The notes below the pieces were generated by a model, which saw only the letters and a program-made list of their open reading frames with translations, had not been told where the DNA came from and did not search any database. Of a DNA stretch of 64,000 bases, positions 56,523 to 64,000 are shown piece by piece. Origin of the DNA: Bartonella koehlerae C-29 (lineage in GTDB: Bacteria > Pseudomonadota > Alphaproteobacteria > Rhizobiales > Rhizobiaceae); the NCBI RefSeq assembly GCF_000706625.1, contig NZ_KL407334.1:1-64000 (forward strand). The letters run 5' to 3'. The translations under genes and the position numbers were made by a program. Position 1 is the stretch's first letter. Each line of letters begins with the position of its first letter.

Positions 56523-56720
56523 TCAATCATGCTGTTGCACAACGAAAAAATCATTTCGTAGATATTTCTCTGCCAATTTTTTTGCCATACACTCTGCAGC
56601 CTTTTGCGATATGAAAACAACAGCATTGTGTTTTTGTGGTTCGAGTCTGATTTTATTTTGGGCATTTCCCGCGTAATAAAGTGGAAATCCCTGATAAAAA
56701 GTCTTCAGATAACGTGCCAT
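56523..56720 (-). CDS. Small phage-module protein
   Basis: 65 aa from ATG 56720 (MARYLKTFYQGFPLYYAGNA), with GGTGG upstream; it overlaps nothing if this start is used, while a start at 56732 overlaps the preceding gene. It contains NAVVFISQKAAECMAKKLAE and a C-terminal basic-aromatic end. Not recognised. It follows the 129-aa acidic protein gene within 6 bp, so is in the same early operon. Confidence 0.6.
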   Translation of the reverse strand: MARYLKTFYQGFPLYYAGNAQNKIRLEPQKHNAVVFISQKAAECMAKKLAEKYLRNDFFVVQQHD

Positions 56721-56725
56721 GATCT

Positions 56726-57115
56726 TTACCACCAGTAATCGTTCAAGACGTCACATGGGCGCAAACGATGCTGTTTCTCGTAAGAACCATAGAGATTATC
56801 TTCATACTCGCACGCGACTTTTTCATCTAAATAAGCATGATAGGCATCACTATTGAGAATGAATGGCTGAAATTGGGTATTCTGTTCGTCAATTTCATAA
56901 TTAAGGACGTATGCATCAGCGATTTGCTCACTCACATCATCGGCATGTAGTGTTGTAAGATCAAGACGTAAGATTCTTTGAACGGTTTCTTTCTCTTCAA
57001 TAAATTCGAGCACTTCTTCGACTTGTTCGATCGGTCCTTCAATAACATCACAACTTTCATCTTCACAGAGAAGTATGATAATTTCGTCCTCTTTAACGAA
57101 TGGAATATTTTTCAT
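56726..57115 (-). CDS. Acidic phage early protein of unknown function
   Basis: 129 aa, strongly acidic (pI clearly low: EDEIIILLCEDESCDVIEGP then IEQVEEVLEFIEEKETVQRI). A strong ribosome binding site AAGGGGGG precedes ATG 57115. The acidic, DNA-mimic-like composition is seen among phage inhibitors of host proteins, but no family is recognised. First gene leftward from the regulatory region that contains a TTGAC-ATA-GTCAA palindrome. Confidence 0.6.
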   Translation of the reverse strand: MKNIPFVKEDEIIILLCEDESCDVIEGPIEQVEEVLEFIEEKETVQRILRLDLTTLHADDVSEQIADAYVLNYEIDEQNTQFQPFILNSDAYHAYLDEKVACEYEDNLYGSYEKQHRLRPCDVLNDYWW

Positions 57116-57153
57116 GATTTCCCCCCTTTGTAAGTTAAAACCAAAGCTTTATC

Positions 57154-57166
57154 TTGACATAGTCAA
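57154..57166. promoter_or_regulatory. Palindromic operator overlapping a -35 box
   Basis: TTGAC-ATA-GTCAA, a perfect inverted repeat in the 250-bp gap between divergent genes at 57115 (-) and 57366 (+). TTGACA inside it is a sigma-70 -35 match on the plus strand. A likely target for the neighbouring XRE repressor; unproven. Confidence 0.5.
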
Positions 57167-57365
57167 ATATAGCGTTAGTCTTATCTCCTCTATGGGAGAG
57201 ATGTCAAATTATTTTATCCTTAATAAAAGATATATTTTTAGTCTATACGACGTTCCAAACGGCATGTGTGAATAAAAACTTGCCTTATTTTGTTCACCTC
57301 ATAGCCTTGTATTGTTCTCTATTTGTTCTTACTCAACGCAACCACAAACAGACAGGAGAGCTAAA

Positions 57366-57506
57366 ATGAGTGATTTAGAACTGATAAGGTATTGGCGTAC
57401 TCTTGATTTAAAAACACAGAAAGAACTTATTTTGATGCTTCGTCGGATGGCCGCCGCAAAAGAGTCAAAATTGCCTGCCTCTCCTGAGGAGAAAGCTTTG
57501 AAATAA
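57366..57506 (+). CDS. 46-aa protein, antisense to the repressor gene end
   Basis: MSDLELIRYWRTLDLKTQKE then LILMLRRMAAAKESKLPASP. GGAGAGC lies just before ATG 57366, which is a strong start. Its last 80 bp overlap the 3' end of the convergent XRE gene. Short, helical, no family recognised; it could be a small regulator of the phage switch. Confidence 0.55.
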   Translation: MSDLELIRYWRTLDLKTQKELILMLRRMAAAKESKLPASPEEKALK

Positions 57507-57744
57507 GATCAAGGAACTCTTTATCTTCAGGACTAGCGCCCTGTCCATAGAGAATATAATTCATACTGATATTAATTTCATGACAAATGCGCGCTAAAGA
57601 TTGAATTGTTGGTTCTTTTCCTTCAATGAGGATAGAATGAAGATATCCCGCACCTTTACCGGCTGCGAGGGAGATAGATCTTTTAGACCGACCACTTTTT
57701 TCAAGTGCTGCCGCGAGTCTTTGACGCCAACCATTAATATACAT
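57427..57744 (-). CDS. XRE-family phage repressor-like regulator
   Basis: 105 aa from ATG 57744 (MYINGWRQRLAAALEKSGRS), with GGTGAAACT upstream; the frame is open further to 57807. Helix-turn-helix at residues about 8-62: SGRSKRSISLAAGKGAGYLH, SILIEGKEPTIQSLARICHE, INISMNYILYG. The short C-terminus (LSPQERQAILTLLRR) is typical of small prophage repressors without a cleavage domain. It faces the replication genes across a 457-bp divergent region and probably controls them. Confidence 0.85.
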   Translation of the reverse strand: MYINGWRQRLAAALEKSGRSKRSISLAAGKGAGYLHSILIEGKEPTIQSLARICHEINISMNYILYGQGASPEDKEFLDLISKLSPQERQAILTLLRRPSDEASK

Positions 57745-58201
57745 AGTTTCACCATATAGCGCGTCTTTTAAAAAAAACACGTCCTTTTTTATAAAACAGA
57801 CTTGCATTATCCTCCAAAAAGGATAAAATTAAGGAAACAAATTTTACTTTTTTAGGGGGGTAAGAGCTCATTTTCGGGTCAAAAGAACACTTTCCCACCC
57901 CAAAGGATGCGAAAAGGCGCCCCCCGAAAGGCCGTGCGTCTCTCAAGTTTTGTACTGTTTACCCTTTGTCATCTATACAATCTCAAACTGTAAGCATGCA
58001 CCCGAACATGCACAACGAGCTGTCAGAGTGTACGAAAGCCTTTCAAGAGCACGTTCTCTAACAGAACAACCGCAACAAACCTGTAACACATTGCACTAAA
58101 GCGTAAAAACTTTAATCGCACACCAACAACTGCACAAGAACATTGTTTTGGTTTTGTTGTGAAAAAAAAAACATAAAAAAAAGAAGAAAGTGGATTGAAG
58201 T
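57745..58201. promoter_or_regulatory. Divergent control region between repressor and DUF1376 gene
   Basis: No gene. Contains a perfect inverted repeat GTTCT-CTAAC-AGAAC (58053-58067) about 135 bp before the DUF1376 start, and a near direct repeat CATGCACCCGAACATGCAC near 57995-58014. These are candidate repressor sites; a phage-type replication origin could also lie here or inside the genes downstream. Confidence 0.5.
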
Positions 58202-59218
58202 ATGCAACACGCCAATCAACAAGAAACTCCATATTATGAATCGTGTACGCTTCCCTATGTTTGTTGGTATCAGAATGATTTTCTAGGAGGTGTTCGTGGA
58301 ATGCGGGCACACGAAATTGGGATTTATACGATTCTCCTTAACGAAATGTACGCACGTGGTCGTCCTCTAGAGTTATCGGTAGAACGTTTAGCGCGTCTTT
58401 GCGGTTGTGACAAGCGAACTTTTGTAAATGTTTTAGAAATGCTTGTACGAGAGGGAAAGATTTTAAATTTAGCGAATGGTTTATGGAATAAGCGGTGCGA
58501 AAATGTATTTTATGAGCGAGCGAAATTGCTTGAACAAAAATCCTTTGCGGGTCGTTCTTCGGCAAAAAAACGCAAGGAAATCAATGCTAAGATTCAACGA
58601 CTGCTCAACGAGAGAGCAAGAGATAATGAACGTAACTCAGAATCTCAGAAGGGAGAAGAAAAGGAAACACCTCACGGTGTTTCAGAAAAGCCATTTTTTT
58701 TGATGCAAGCAGGAGAAGAGAAAAGGTATGAGACAGCATGCACAGACCTATGTTCTGGATGCACATCCACACAGGCTTGTACCCTTACGACACCTCCAGA
58801 ACAAGAGAACAGCAAGCACTTTGCTGATTCTAGCGGAGAGCAAGCAAGTTTCTCCGGCTCTATCGGCAAAGCCACAAGCCGGCCAATACTCCCCAAAGGA
58901 CAACGTCTTCCGAGCGATTGGCAAGCAGACATCGGTGCAGCGATTTCAGAAGGTTTGAGTGAAGAGCAAGCGCGTTGGCAAGAAAAGAAATTTCGTGATT
59001 ACTGGCATGCAAAAAGCGGCAAAGAGGCGCTGAAAGTAGATTGGCAAGCCACATGGCGCAACTGGTTTCGCCGCGAGATTGAACGAATAAAAGAACATCA
59101 AGAAAGGCTTGCCATTTTTTCTTCTCATGCATCCCCAGCACCACCTCGGAGCGACAATAATGCCCTTTACCGCAGTCTCATCAACTACCACACGAATGAA
59201 CATGAACACGATTGTTGA
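58202..59218 (+). CDS. DUF1376-type phage replication protein
   Basis: 338 aa. N-terminal DUF1376 domain: YVCWYQNDFLGGVRGMRAHE, IGIYTILLNEMYARGRPLEL, then a winged-helix-like SVERLARLCGCDKRTFVNVL. Proteins of this type sit where lambda O-like initiators are found and are often followed by a primase-helicase, as here. The middle is a charged linker; the C-terminal segment LPSDWQADIGAAISEGLSEE and KFRDYWHAKSGKEALKVDWQ, TWRNWFRR is a common C-terminal module of phage initiator/helicase-loader proteins. The start at ATG 58202 has AAGTGGATTGAAGT upstream, a weak site. Its 3' end and the next gene's 5' end are duplicated downstream. Confidence 0.82.
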   Translation: MQHANQQETPYYESCTLPYVCWYQNDFLGGVRGMRAHEIGIYTILLNEMYARGRPLELSVERLARLCGCDKRTFVNVLEMLVREGKILNLANGLWNKRCENVFYERAKLLEQKSFAGRSSAKKRKEINAKIQRLLNERARDNERNSESQKGEEKETPHGVSEKPFFLMQAGEEKRYETACTDLCSGCTSTQACTLTTPPEQENSKHFADSSGEQASFSGSIGKATSRPILPKGQRLPSDWQADIGAAISEGLSEEQARWQEKKFRDYWHAKSGKEALKVDWQATWRNWFRREIERIKEHQERLAIFSSHASPAPPRSDNNALYRSLINYHTNEHEHDC

Positions 59219-59877
59219 AATCAAACAAAAGCTTATCTCTCAAACGAACACAAGAGCAAAATCAACGGGATCGCAGTGTGAAACAATCTTGTTTGGCTGG
59301 CAAGCTCTTTACCCTGCAGGCTACGCACCTAACTCAACAGACCACACACCACTCTTCACACATCACGCCCCTACTTCTATAAACCACGTATCCTCTTCGA
59401 TGCACCATGCCTCCAACACAAACAGCAACACCCAAAGTCTTCCTGCTACACTGACAAACGAGGAAAACTCTAACCATTCACAGGCAAACATCAAGAACCC
59501 CAAAAGCTTGCAAGAAAATACACAAAATGCCTCCTCCCCCACAAACCACACATCCACCTCCACACACCAAAACACCTACCCTAAAAGACCACACATTTCC
59601 CTCAATAAACCGAGTTCTTGCCTCAATGGTTTCATCAGGTTTGAGCGAAAAAAAACGCGTTGGCAAAAATGTCGTAATTACTGGCATGCAAAAAGCGGCA
59701 AAGAAGTACTGACTGTAGATTGGCAAATCCCATAGCGCAACGAGTTTCAAAGTAAGATTGAACGGATAAAAAATCATCAAGAAAGACTTGCTATTTTTTC
59801 TTCTCATACATCCCCAGCACCGCCTTGGAGCAACAACGATACCCTCTAGCATCTCATCAACGATCATAGGAATGAAC
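59219..59877 (+). pseudogene. Remnant of a DUF1376-primase junction duplication
   Basis: From left to right: about 59209-59260 copies the primase start (TTGAAATCAAACAAAAGCTT), joined by an internal deletion to a copy of the primase low-complexity repeat (59270-59560, beginning at the FGWQALYP codons), then about 59640-59870 copies the DUF1376 3' end (TACTGGCATGCAAAAAGCGG) with stops, leading into the intact primase start. Collapsed tandem duplicate of the junction. Confidence 0.9.
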
Positions 59878-62268
59878 ATGAGTACCATTGTTGAAATCAA
59901 ACAAAAGCTTATCTCTCAAACAAGCGCAATAGCAGAAATGCTCCTTCCACAGGGGCGAAGACGTGGCAACGATTGGGTTGTCGGCAACACAAGAGGAGAA
60001 GCGGGTCAAAGTTTATCGGTCTGCTTGAGCGGCAGTAAAGCCGGTCTCTGGTATGACTTTGCAGAAGGCAGAGGCGGTGATCTTTTAGACCTTTGGTGTG
60101 CAGTCAAAGGGATTAGCCTCTCTCAAGCCTTAGAGGAAGCACGTGCCATCCTCAATCTGACGCGCCACAAACCCTTTATAGCACCGCATCGTTCCTATCG
60201 GCGTCCACCAGTTCCTAAAGGAGGCATACCCCAAAATTTGGTGAAGACGTACTTAAACAGAGAACGCAGTATTCCCCTTGAGATTTTAAAACGTTACCGC
60301 ATAGGAGAAGAGGGTGAAAAAATCATTTTCCCCTTTTATAAGCCTGATGGCACCCTTGCTTTGGTAAAAGAACGATTGGCACAAGCGGGAGCAAAAGCAA
60401 AACCAACAGCAGCACAATGTGAAGCAATCTTGTTTGGCTGGCAAGCTCTTTACCCCATGGACCACACGCCTACCTCCACAAACCATGTACCCTCTTCCAT
60501 GAACCATGCCACCAACACAAACAGCAACACCCAAAGCCTTCCTGCCACACCAACAAACGAGGAAAACTCTAACCCTTCACAGGCAAACATCAAAAAACCC
60601 ACAAACTTGCAGACAAATACGAAAAACGCATCCTCTCTCACAGATCGCATAGTTTTCTCTACGCACCATTCATCTCCTTCCACGCATCACATACCTACCC
60701 CAACAGACCACACACCACTCTTCACACATCATGCCCCTACCTCTATAAACCACGTACCCTCTTCCATGCACCATGCCGCCAACACAAACAGCAACACCCA
60801 AAGCCTTCCTGCCACACCAACAAACGAGGAAAACTCTAACCCTTCACAGGCAAACATCAAAAAACCCACAAGCTTGCAGACAAATACGAAAAACGCATCC
60901 TCTCTTACAGATCGCACAGTGTGCTCCACGCACCACGCATCTACCCCAACAGATCAGGTCTTTTGCTTCACGAACCGTACACTTGTCATCACTGAAGGAG
61001 AAATTGATGCCCTCTCGCTAGCTGCCTATGGCTATCCAGCAGTTTCAGTTCCATTTGGAGGAGGCAGCGGAGGTAAACATAACTGGATTGAAAATGAATT
61101 TGATCATTTAGAATCTTTTGAAACCATTTTTTTAGCCACCGATATGGATAAGCCTGGCGAAGAAGCAGCATATGAGATTGCCAACAGACTTGGTCGTCAC
61201 CGCTGCTACCGTGTACAACTCCCCCGCAAGGATGCCAATGACTGTTTAATCGCTGGTATTGATGCAGCCACCATAAAAGCTGCTTTTTCATCAGCAAAAA
61301 GCTTTGCACCAGAAGGCTTACGACGCGCCTCAAACTATAAAGATCAAGTTATCGGTCTGTTTTGGCCAGAACCTAAACAGCATCTTGGCTATACGGTTCC
61401 CTATCCTAAACTCAACGGCAAGCTATATTTTCGCCCAGCAGAATTAACGCTATGGAGTGGCGCCAGTGGTGCTGGAAAAAGCCAACTGTTATCAGACTGT
61501 ATTCCCCATTGGATTTCGCAAAATAGTCGTCTTTGCTTAGCCTCTCTAGAGATGAAAGGAGCACAATCCTTGCGCCGTTTAACGAAACAAACCGGAGGTT
61601 TAGAACAACCAACAAGAGAGATGATTGAACGAATTTTACAGTTTTTAGATAACGGACTTATTCTCTATGAGCATGTTGGCAAATCGAGCGTTGACACATT
61701 GCTGGATGTTTTTGACTATTGCCGTGCGCGCTATGGCTGCGATCAATTTGTCATAGACAGTCTCATGCGGCTAGGCATTGCCTCAGATGATTATACTGGT
61801 CAAGAACAAGCAGTTTATAAAATGGTTGATTGGGCTGTTTTAAACAATGTACACATTCATCTTGTTGCCCATGCACGCAAAGGCAGTTTGGATAAGGATA
61901 TTCCAGGCACTGAAGACATTAAAGGTGCCTCAGAGATTGGTGCCAATGCTTTTAATATCATCACCATCTGGCGCAATCGATCCTTAGAAGACAAAATTTT
62001 TGCTGCCTCTCTCGAGCAAGAAAAAGCAGATTTAGAGAAACGTCCAGGCGTGATTATGAATATCGCCAAACAACGTTCTGGTGATTTTGAAGGCAAAATA
62101 GGTCTTTGGTTTGACCCGCACACTTATCGCTATCGCTGTTCTTCTGAACGCCCTTTAACCCTACGTCGTTATCTGGAACACCCAATCCAAAACACTAACC
62201 TCTCTAAGTACCAACCCCATGAAACACCAAAACACTTTGTCACTTCATCAGCAAATCTCCCTTCATAG
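59878..62268 (+). CDS. T7-like phage primase-helicase with in-frame internal repeats
   Basis: 796 aa from ATG 59878 (AGGA six bases upstream). N-terminal primase part with a nucleotide/template-binding region (LPQGRRRGNDWVVGNTRGEA, GLWYDFAEGRGGDLLDLW), then FGWQALYP, then a Toprim core: LVITEGEIDALSLAAYGYPA near 368-387 and FLATDMDKPGEEAAYEI near 418. C-terminal RecA-like helicase with Walker A SGASGAGKSQ near 528 and Walker B FVIDSLMRL. No N-terminal Cys4 zinc motif is evident. Residues about 195-357, just before Toprim, are two tandem 89-residue Asn/Thr/His/Pro-rich repeats absent from normal relatives. The frame is intact on both sides, so the enzyme may work with this linker. Probably drives the phage-type replication from a nearby origin. 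Confidence 0.88.
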   Translation: MSTIVEIKQKLISQTSAIAEMLLPQGRRRGNDWVVGNTRGEAGQSLSVCLSGSKAGLWYDFAEGRGGDLLDLWCAVKGISLSQALEEARAILNLTRHKPFIAPHRSYRRPPVPKGGIPQNLVKTYLNRERSIPLEILKRYRIGEEGEKIIFPFYKPDGTLALVKERLAQAGAKAKPTAAQCEAILFGWQALYPMDHTPTSTNHVPSSMNHATNTNSNTQSLPATPTNEENSNPSQANIKKPTNLQTNTKNASSLTDRIVFSTHHSSPSTHHIPTPTDHTPLFTHHAPTSINHVPSSMHHAANTNSNTQSLPATPTNEENSNPSQANIKKPTSLQTNTKNASSLTDRTVCSTHHASTPTDQVFCFTNRTLVITEGEIDALSLAAYGYPAVSVPFGGGSGGKHNWIENEFDHLESFETIFLATDMDKPGEEAAYEIANRLGRHRCYRVQLPRKDANDCLIAGIDAATIKAAFSSAKSFAPEGLRRASNYKDQVIGLFWPEPKQHLGYTVPYPKLNGKLYFRPAELTLWSGASGAGKSQLLSDCIPHWISQNSRLCLASLEMKGAQSLRRLTKQTGGLEQPTREMIERILQFLDNGLILYEHVGKSSVDTLLDVFDYCRARYGCDQFVIDSLMRLGIASDDYTGQEQAVYKMVDWAVLNNVHIHLVAHARKGSLDKDIPGTEDIKGASEIGANAFNIITIWRNRSLEDKIFAASLEQEKADLEKRPGVIMNIAKQRSGDFEGKIGLWFDPHTYRYRCSSERPLTLRRYLEHPIQNTNLSKYQPHETPKHFVTSSANLPS
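60462..60950 (+). repeat. Two 267-bp in-frame tandem repeats inside the primase gene
   Basis: ACCAACACAAACAGCAACAC at 60511 recurs at 60778, a period of 267 bp (89 codons), with high identity through the unit (NTNSNTQSLPATPTNEENSN, PSQANIKKPT, TNTKNASSLTDR). A third, deleted copy lies in the pseudogene upstream at 59412. The unit contains shorter H-x-P-T/S-S-T-N/D-H motifs. Confidence 0.92.
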
Positions 62269-62601
62269 GCAACACTAAGGACACTTCCAACAATACAGAT
62301 CAACCCCCACTCACCCAAGAACCAAAGCCAGCTAAAACCAAAATGCTTTGCTCCCATAAAAGCAAAGACAGCACTCACAATGCACCAACCAATTCAAAAA
62401 CAACAAACCACGCAACACCAATGCACCCCGTACTCTCTCATGAGTATAGACCAATGGCACTCGCAACAATGAAGGCAACTCAGACTTTTCAAAGATTCCC
62501 TCTTTGCAGAAGAGCACGCACAAAAACTTTCTCTCGACAAGCTTATATTGAGCGGCATTCAATTTCTTTAAACCAAAACTTACAATTTTCGAGGAGATAA
62601 C
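62269..62601. other. Gap between primase-helicase and regulator-like gene
   Basis: No gene; parts (near 62330-62360 and 62395-62450) may be decayed copies of flanking gene ends but identity is too low to assert. Confidence 0.4.
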
Positions 62602-63180
62602 ATGAACCATCAAAATAAAAGAAAAAACACTCCACCAACTTTTTACCCTTTCCACTGTGGTGAAGCACAACCACATCTTGGCCATTTAAAGACGCAAGAA
62701 GTGGCCATTGAAACAAGCAATCCTTATTTTCAATCAACACATCCAGAAAGCTCTAGCAACCCACGCACCATCAAAGCCATTATCAATGCCCGAAGCCGTC
62801 CCATTGCGCTTTTATACGGGAAAGGGCATATCAGCAAAGCACAATATAGAGCAGCAGAACGTTTCTATATTTATTGGCGCCAAAGTCAGGCAGATCTGCA
62901 TATGAGCCCTGATTATACACGTCAAAAGGTTGCGTGCAGTCAGAGTTACACACACCCCATTGAACTACAAATAGAGGCATCCAATCATTTACAAAAGGTC
63001 AAAGTTCTTCTTGGTGTTCTTGGTTATTCTCTTGTAGAAAAAGTTGTTGGTTACGGTCAAACGATCAAAGACTTAACCTCTTCAAAACGCAAACAAAACT
63101 CCCTTGCTGATCATTTGCGAGATTGTTTAGAGCTCCTGGCATGCCATTGGGGATATACAAGCCGTAAACACTCTAAATAA
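62602..63180 (+). CDS. Phage regulator-like protein (DUF6456-like C-terminus)
   Basis: 192 aa with GAGGAG five bases before ATG 62602. The N-terminus is polar and probably unfolded; the conserved part begins near residue 55 with IKAIINARSRPIALLYGKGH, ISKAQYRAAERFYIYWRQSQ, then VKVLLGVLGYSLVEKVVGYG and LADHLRDCLELLACHWGY. This last pattern (LG..GY.L...V.G.G.........RLRDCLD.LA..W) is the DUF6456 type seen in rhizobial phage and GcrA-adjacent regulators; assignment is from memory. Last gene of the replication module; probably late or cell-cycle linked regulation. Confidence 0.7.
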   Translation: MNHQNKRKNTPPTFYPFHCGEAQPHLGHLKTQEVAIETSNPYFQSTHPESSSNPRTIKAIINARSRPIALLYGKGHISKAQYRAAERFYIYWRQSQADLHMSPDYTRQKVACSQSYTHPIELQIEASNHLQKVKVLLGVLGYSLVEKVVGYGQTIKDLTSSKRKQNSLADHLRDCLELLACHWGYTSRKHSK

Positions 63181-64000
63181 GCTCTGCGCCTCTCTTTTCC
63201 ACCCCCTCTCTAAGCCTCTTTCTCTCCATTTTTCTCCACGCCATTCTCTACACACTTCCCCCTTTCGCTTATCATCCCCCACCTTCTCGCCCACCGGCAA
63301 CCAACCCATGAGTAGCTAAACATCCCAAGTTCTTCACCAGCAACCACCCCATCTTTCTCCATCCATTCACTTGCTCTCCAGCCTCTTCTCCTCCATCTAT
63401 TCACCCTACTCACCAGTCCCTTTTCCGCTACCAGCACCTCAGCTCATTCTTTACATCATACTGATAAGAATATATGTCATGTGCAATACTTCTATTTTCC
63501 GTTTTATCGTTTTTACGTTTTATCGTTTTTACGTTTTTACGTTTTTAAAGAAATAAGACAAATAGATTTCTGATAAAAAACTCCAATAAAAATACCATGG
63601 CAACATATGCGAAAAACCCTTGAATGGAATACAAAACTTTTAAAATTTTCTCCCCTACTCCCCCATCCTTCTCTCATTCTTTAACTTTGCTTGTCCAGCC
63701 TCTTCTCTTCTACGGCAATCAGCCCACGAACAACTAACCACTAAAAACTACCTCACCAGCCACCAATATCTCCCAGACAACCGTCAAGTATCTAACGACC
63801 AGGAAATATACACCTCTAGCGCCTCTACACTTTTCCACTGCCGCACATCACCATCCCCCGCACCCACCACGTCTCTAACCACCATAGAGTTTCAACAAAG
63901 CGCACTCCCACAGAAATAAAAACCGAATGACAAAAAACAAAAAGCACTTATGCTGAACCAACGCAATCATTTTTTACCAGAGCAAATCACACACAAAACC
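63181..64000. other. Gene-free C-rich sequence at the window end
   Basis: No supported gene. CTCC/CACC-rich degenerate DNA followed at 63470-63556 by a TTTTTACG tract (TTTTATCGTTTTTACG repeated) related to those at 37290 and 37920. Confidence 0.5.

Noticed and set aside
57427-57506. Homology between the 46-aa protein and the repressor C-terminus (both have a LxxLLRR-like helix)
   Set aside because: They are read from opposite strands of the same DNA; the likeness is short and probably coincidental.
59109-59735. 208-aa plus-strand frame resembling a primase-related protein
   Set aside because: It starts inside DUF1376, and consists of fused decayed copies of neighbouring genes; treated as a duplication remnant.
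60462-60950. CRISPR-like array in the primase repeat region
   Set aside because: Only two long in-frame repeats of 267 bp with coding content and no spacer pattern.

Overview
The window looks like a Bartonella chromosome (alphaproteobacterium, Hyphomicrobiales). I base this on the AT-rich sequence with long non-coding stretches, the PhyR/NepR/EcfG general stress locus, a DUF4167 protein, the infA-maf-yacG cluster, a 6S RNA upstream of a 5-formyltetrahydrofolate cyclo-ligase gene, and a podovirus-type capsid cluster without integrase like the Bartonella gene transfer agent. A rodent-associated species is plausible; the species call is inference.

Layout. 0.4-2.4 kb: membrane-anchored M23 peptidase. 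3.4-7.8 kb: general stress response locus (sensor kinase, EcfG sigma factor, NepR anti-sigma, divergent PhyR, second HWE-type kinase). 8-17.3 kb: small membrane or exported proteins, a DUF4167 gene with decayed partial copies, fdhE, two integrase fossils, a 172-bp inverted repeat around one small gene, and a decayed lysis cassette (holin-like protein, broken lysozyme, two small genes). 18.4-30.8 kb: one minus-strand virion module (small protein, TerL, P22-like portal, scaffold-like, N4-gp56-type capsid, gp4-like adaptor, tail protein, GNAT-like protein, S74-type fibre, tail-collar fibre). 31.8-36.7 kb: clpB with a candidate RpoH promoter, then infA-maf-yacG. 37-46.5 kb: mostly decayed DNA with an integrase fossil, dsbB plus a DUF5993 gene, an XRE regulator, a small exported protein, and remnants of parA, dinJ-yafQ, higBA and a hexapeptide-repeat gene. 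46.6-54.9 kb: housekeeping genes (purE-purK, rpmJ, TPR protein, 6S RNA, cyclo-ligase, YmdB-type phosphoesterase, murA) ending at tRNA-Thr(GGT). 55-63.2 kb: a phage-type early and replication module (YqaJ nuclease, small proteins, XRE repressor, DUF1376 protein, T7-like primase-helicase, phage regulator-like protein).

How it fits together. The packaging module (18-31 kb) and the replication module (55-63 kb) are separated by housekeeping genes, and no intact integrase is present. That is what a domesticated gene transfer agent with its own phage-derived amplification origin would look like. The lysozyme in this window is broken.

The most striking structural signal is that many genes are followed by decayed partial copies of their own 3' ends, sometimes together with the 5' end of the next gene. 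I read these as remains of junction-spanning tandem duplications. They occur at DUF4167, gp4, capsid, portal, terS/terL, yacG, the TPR gene, 6S RNA and DUF1376/primase. Inside the primase a related duplication has been kept in frame as two 89-residue repeats. All family names come from reading the translations; no database search was run.
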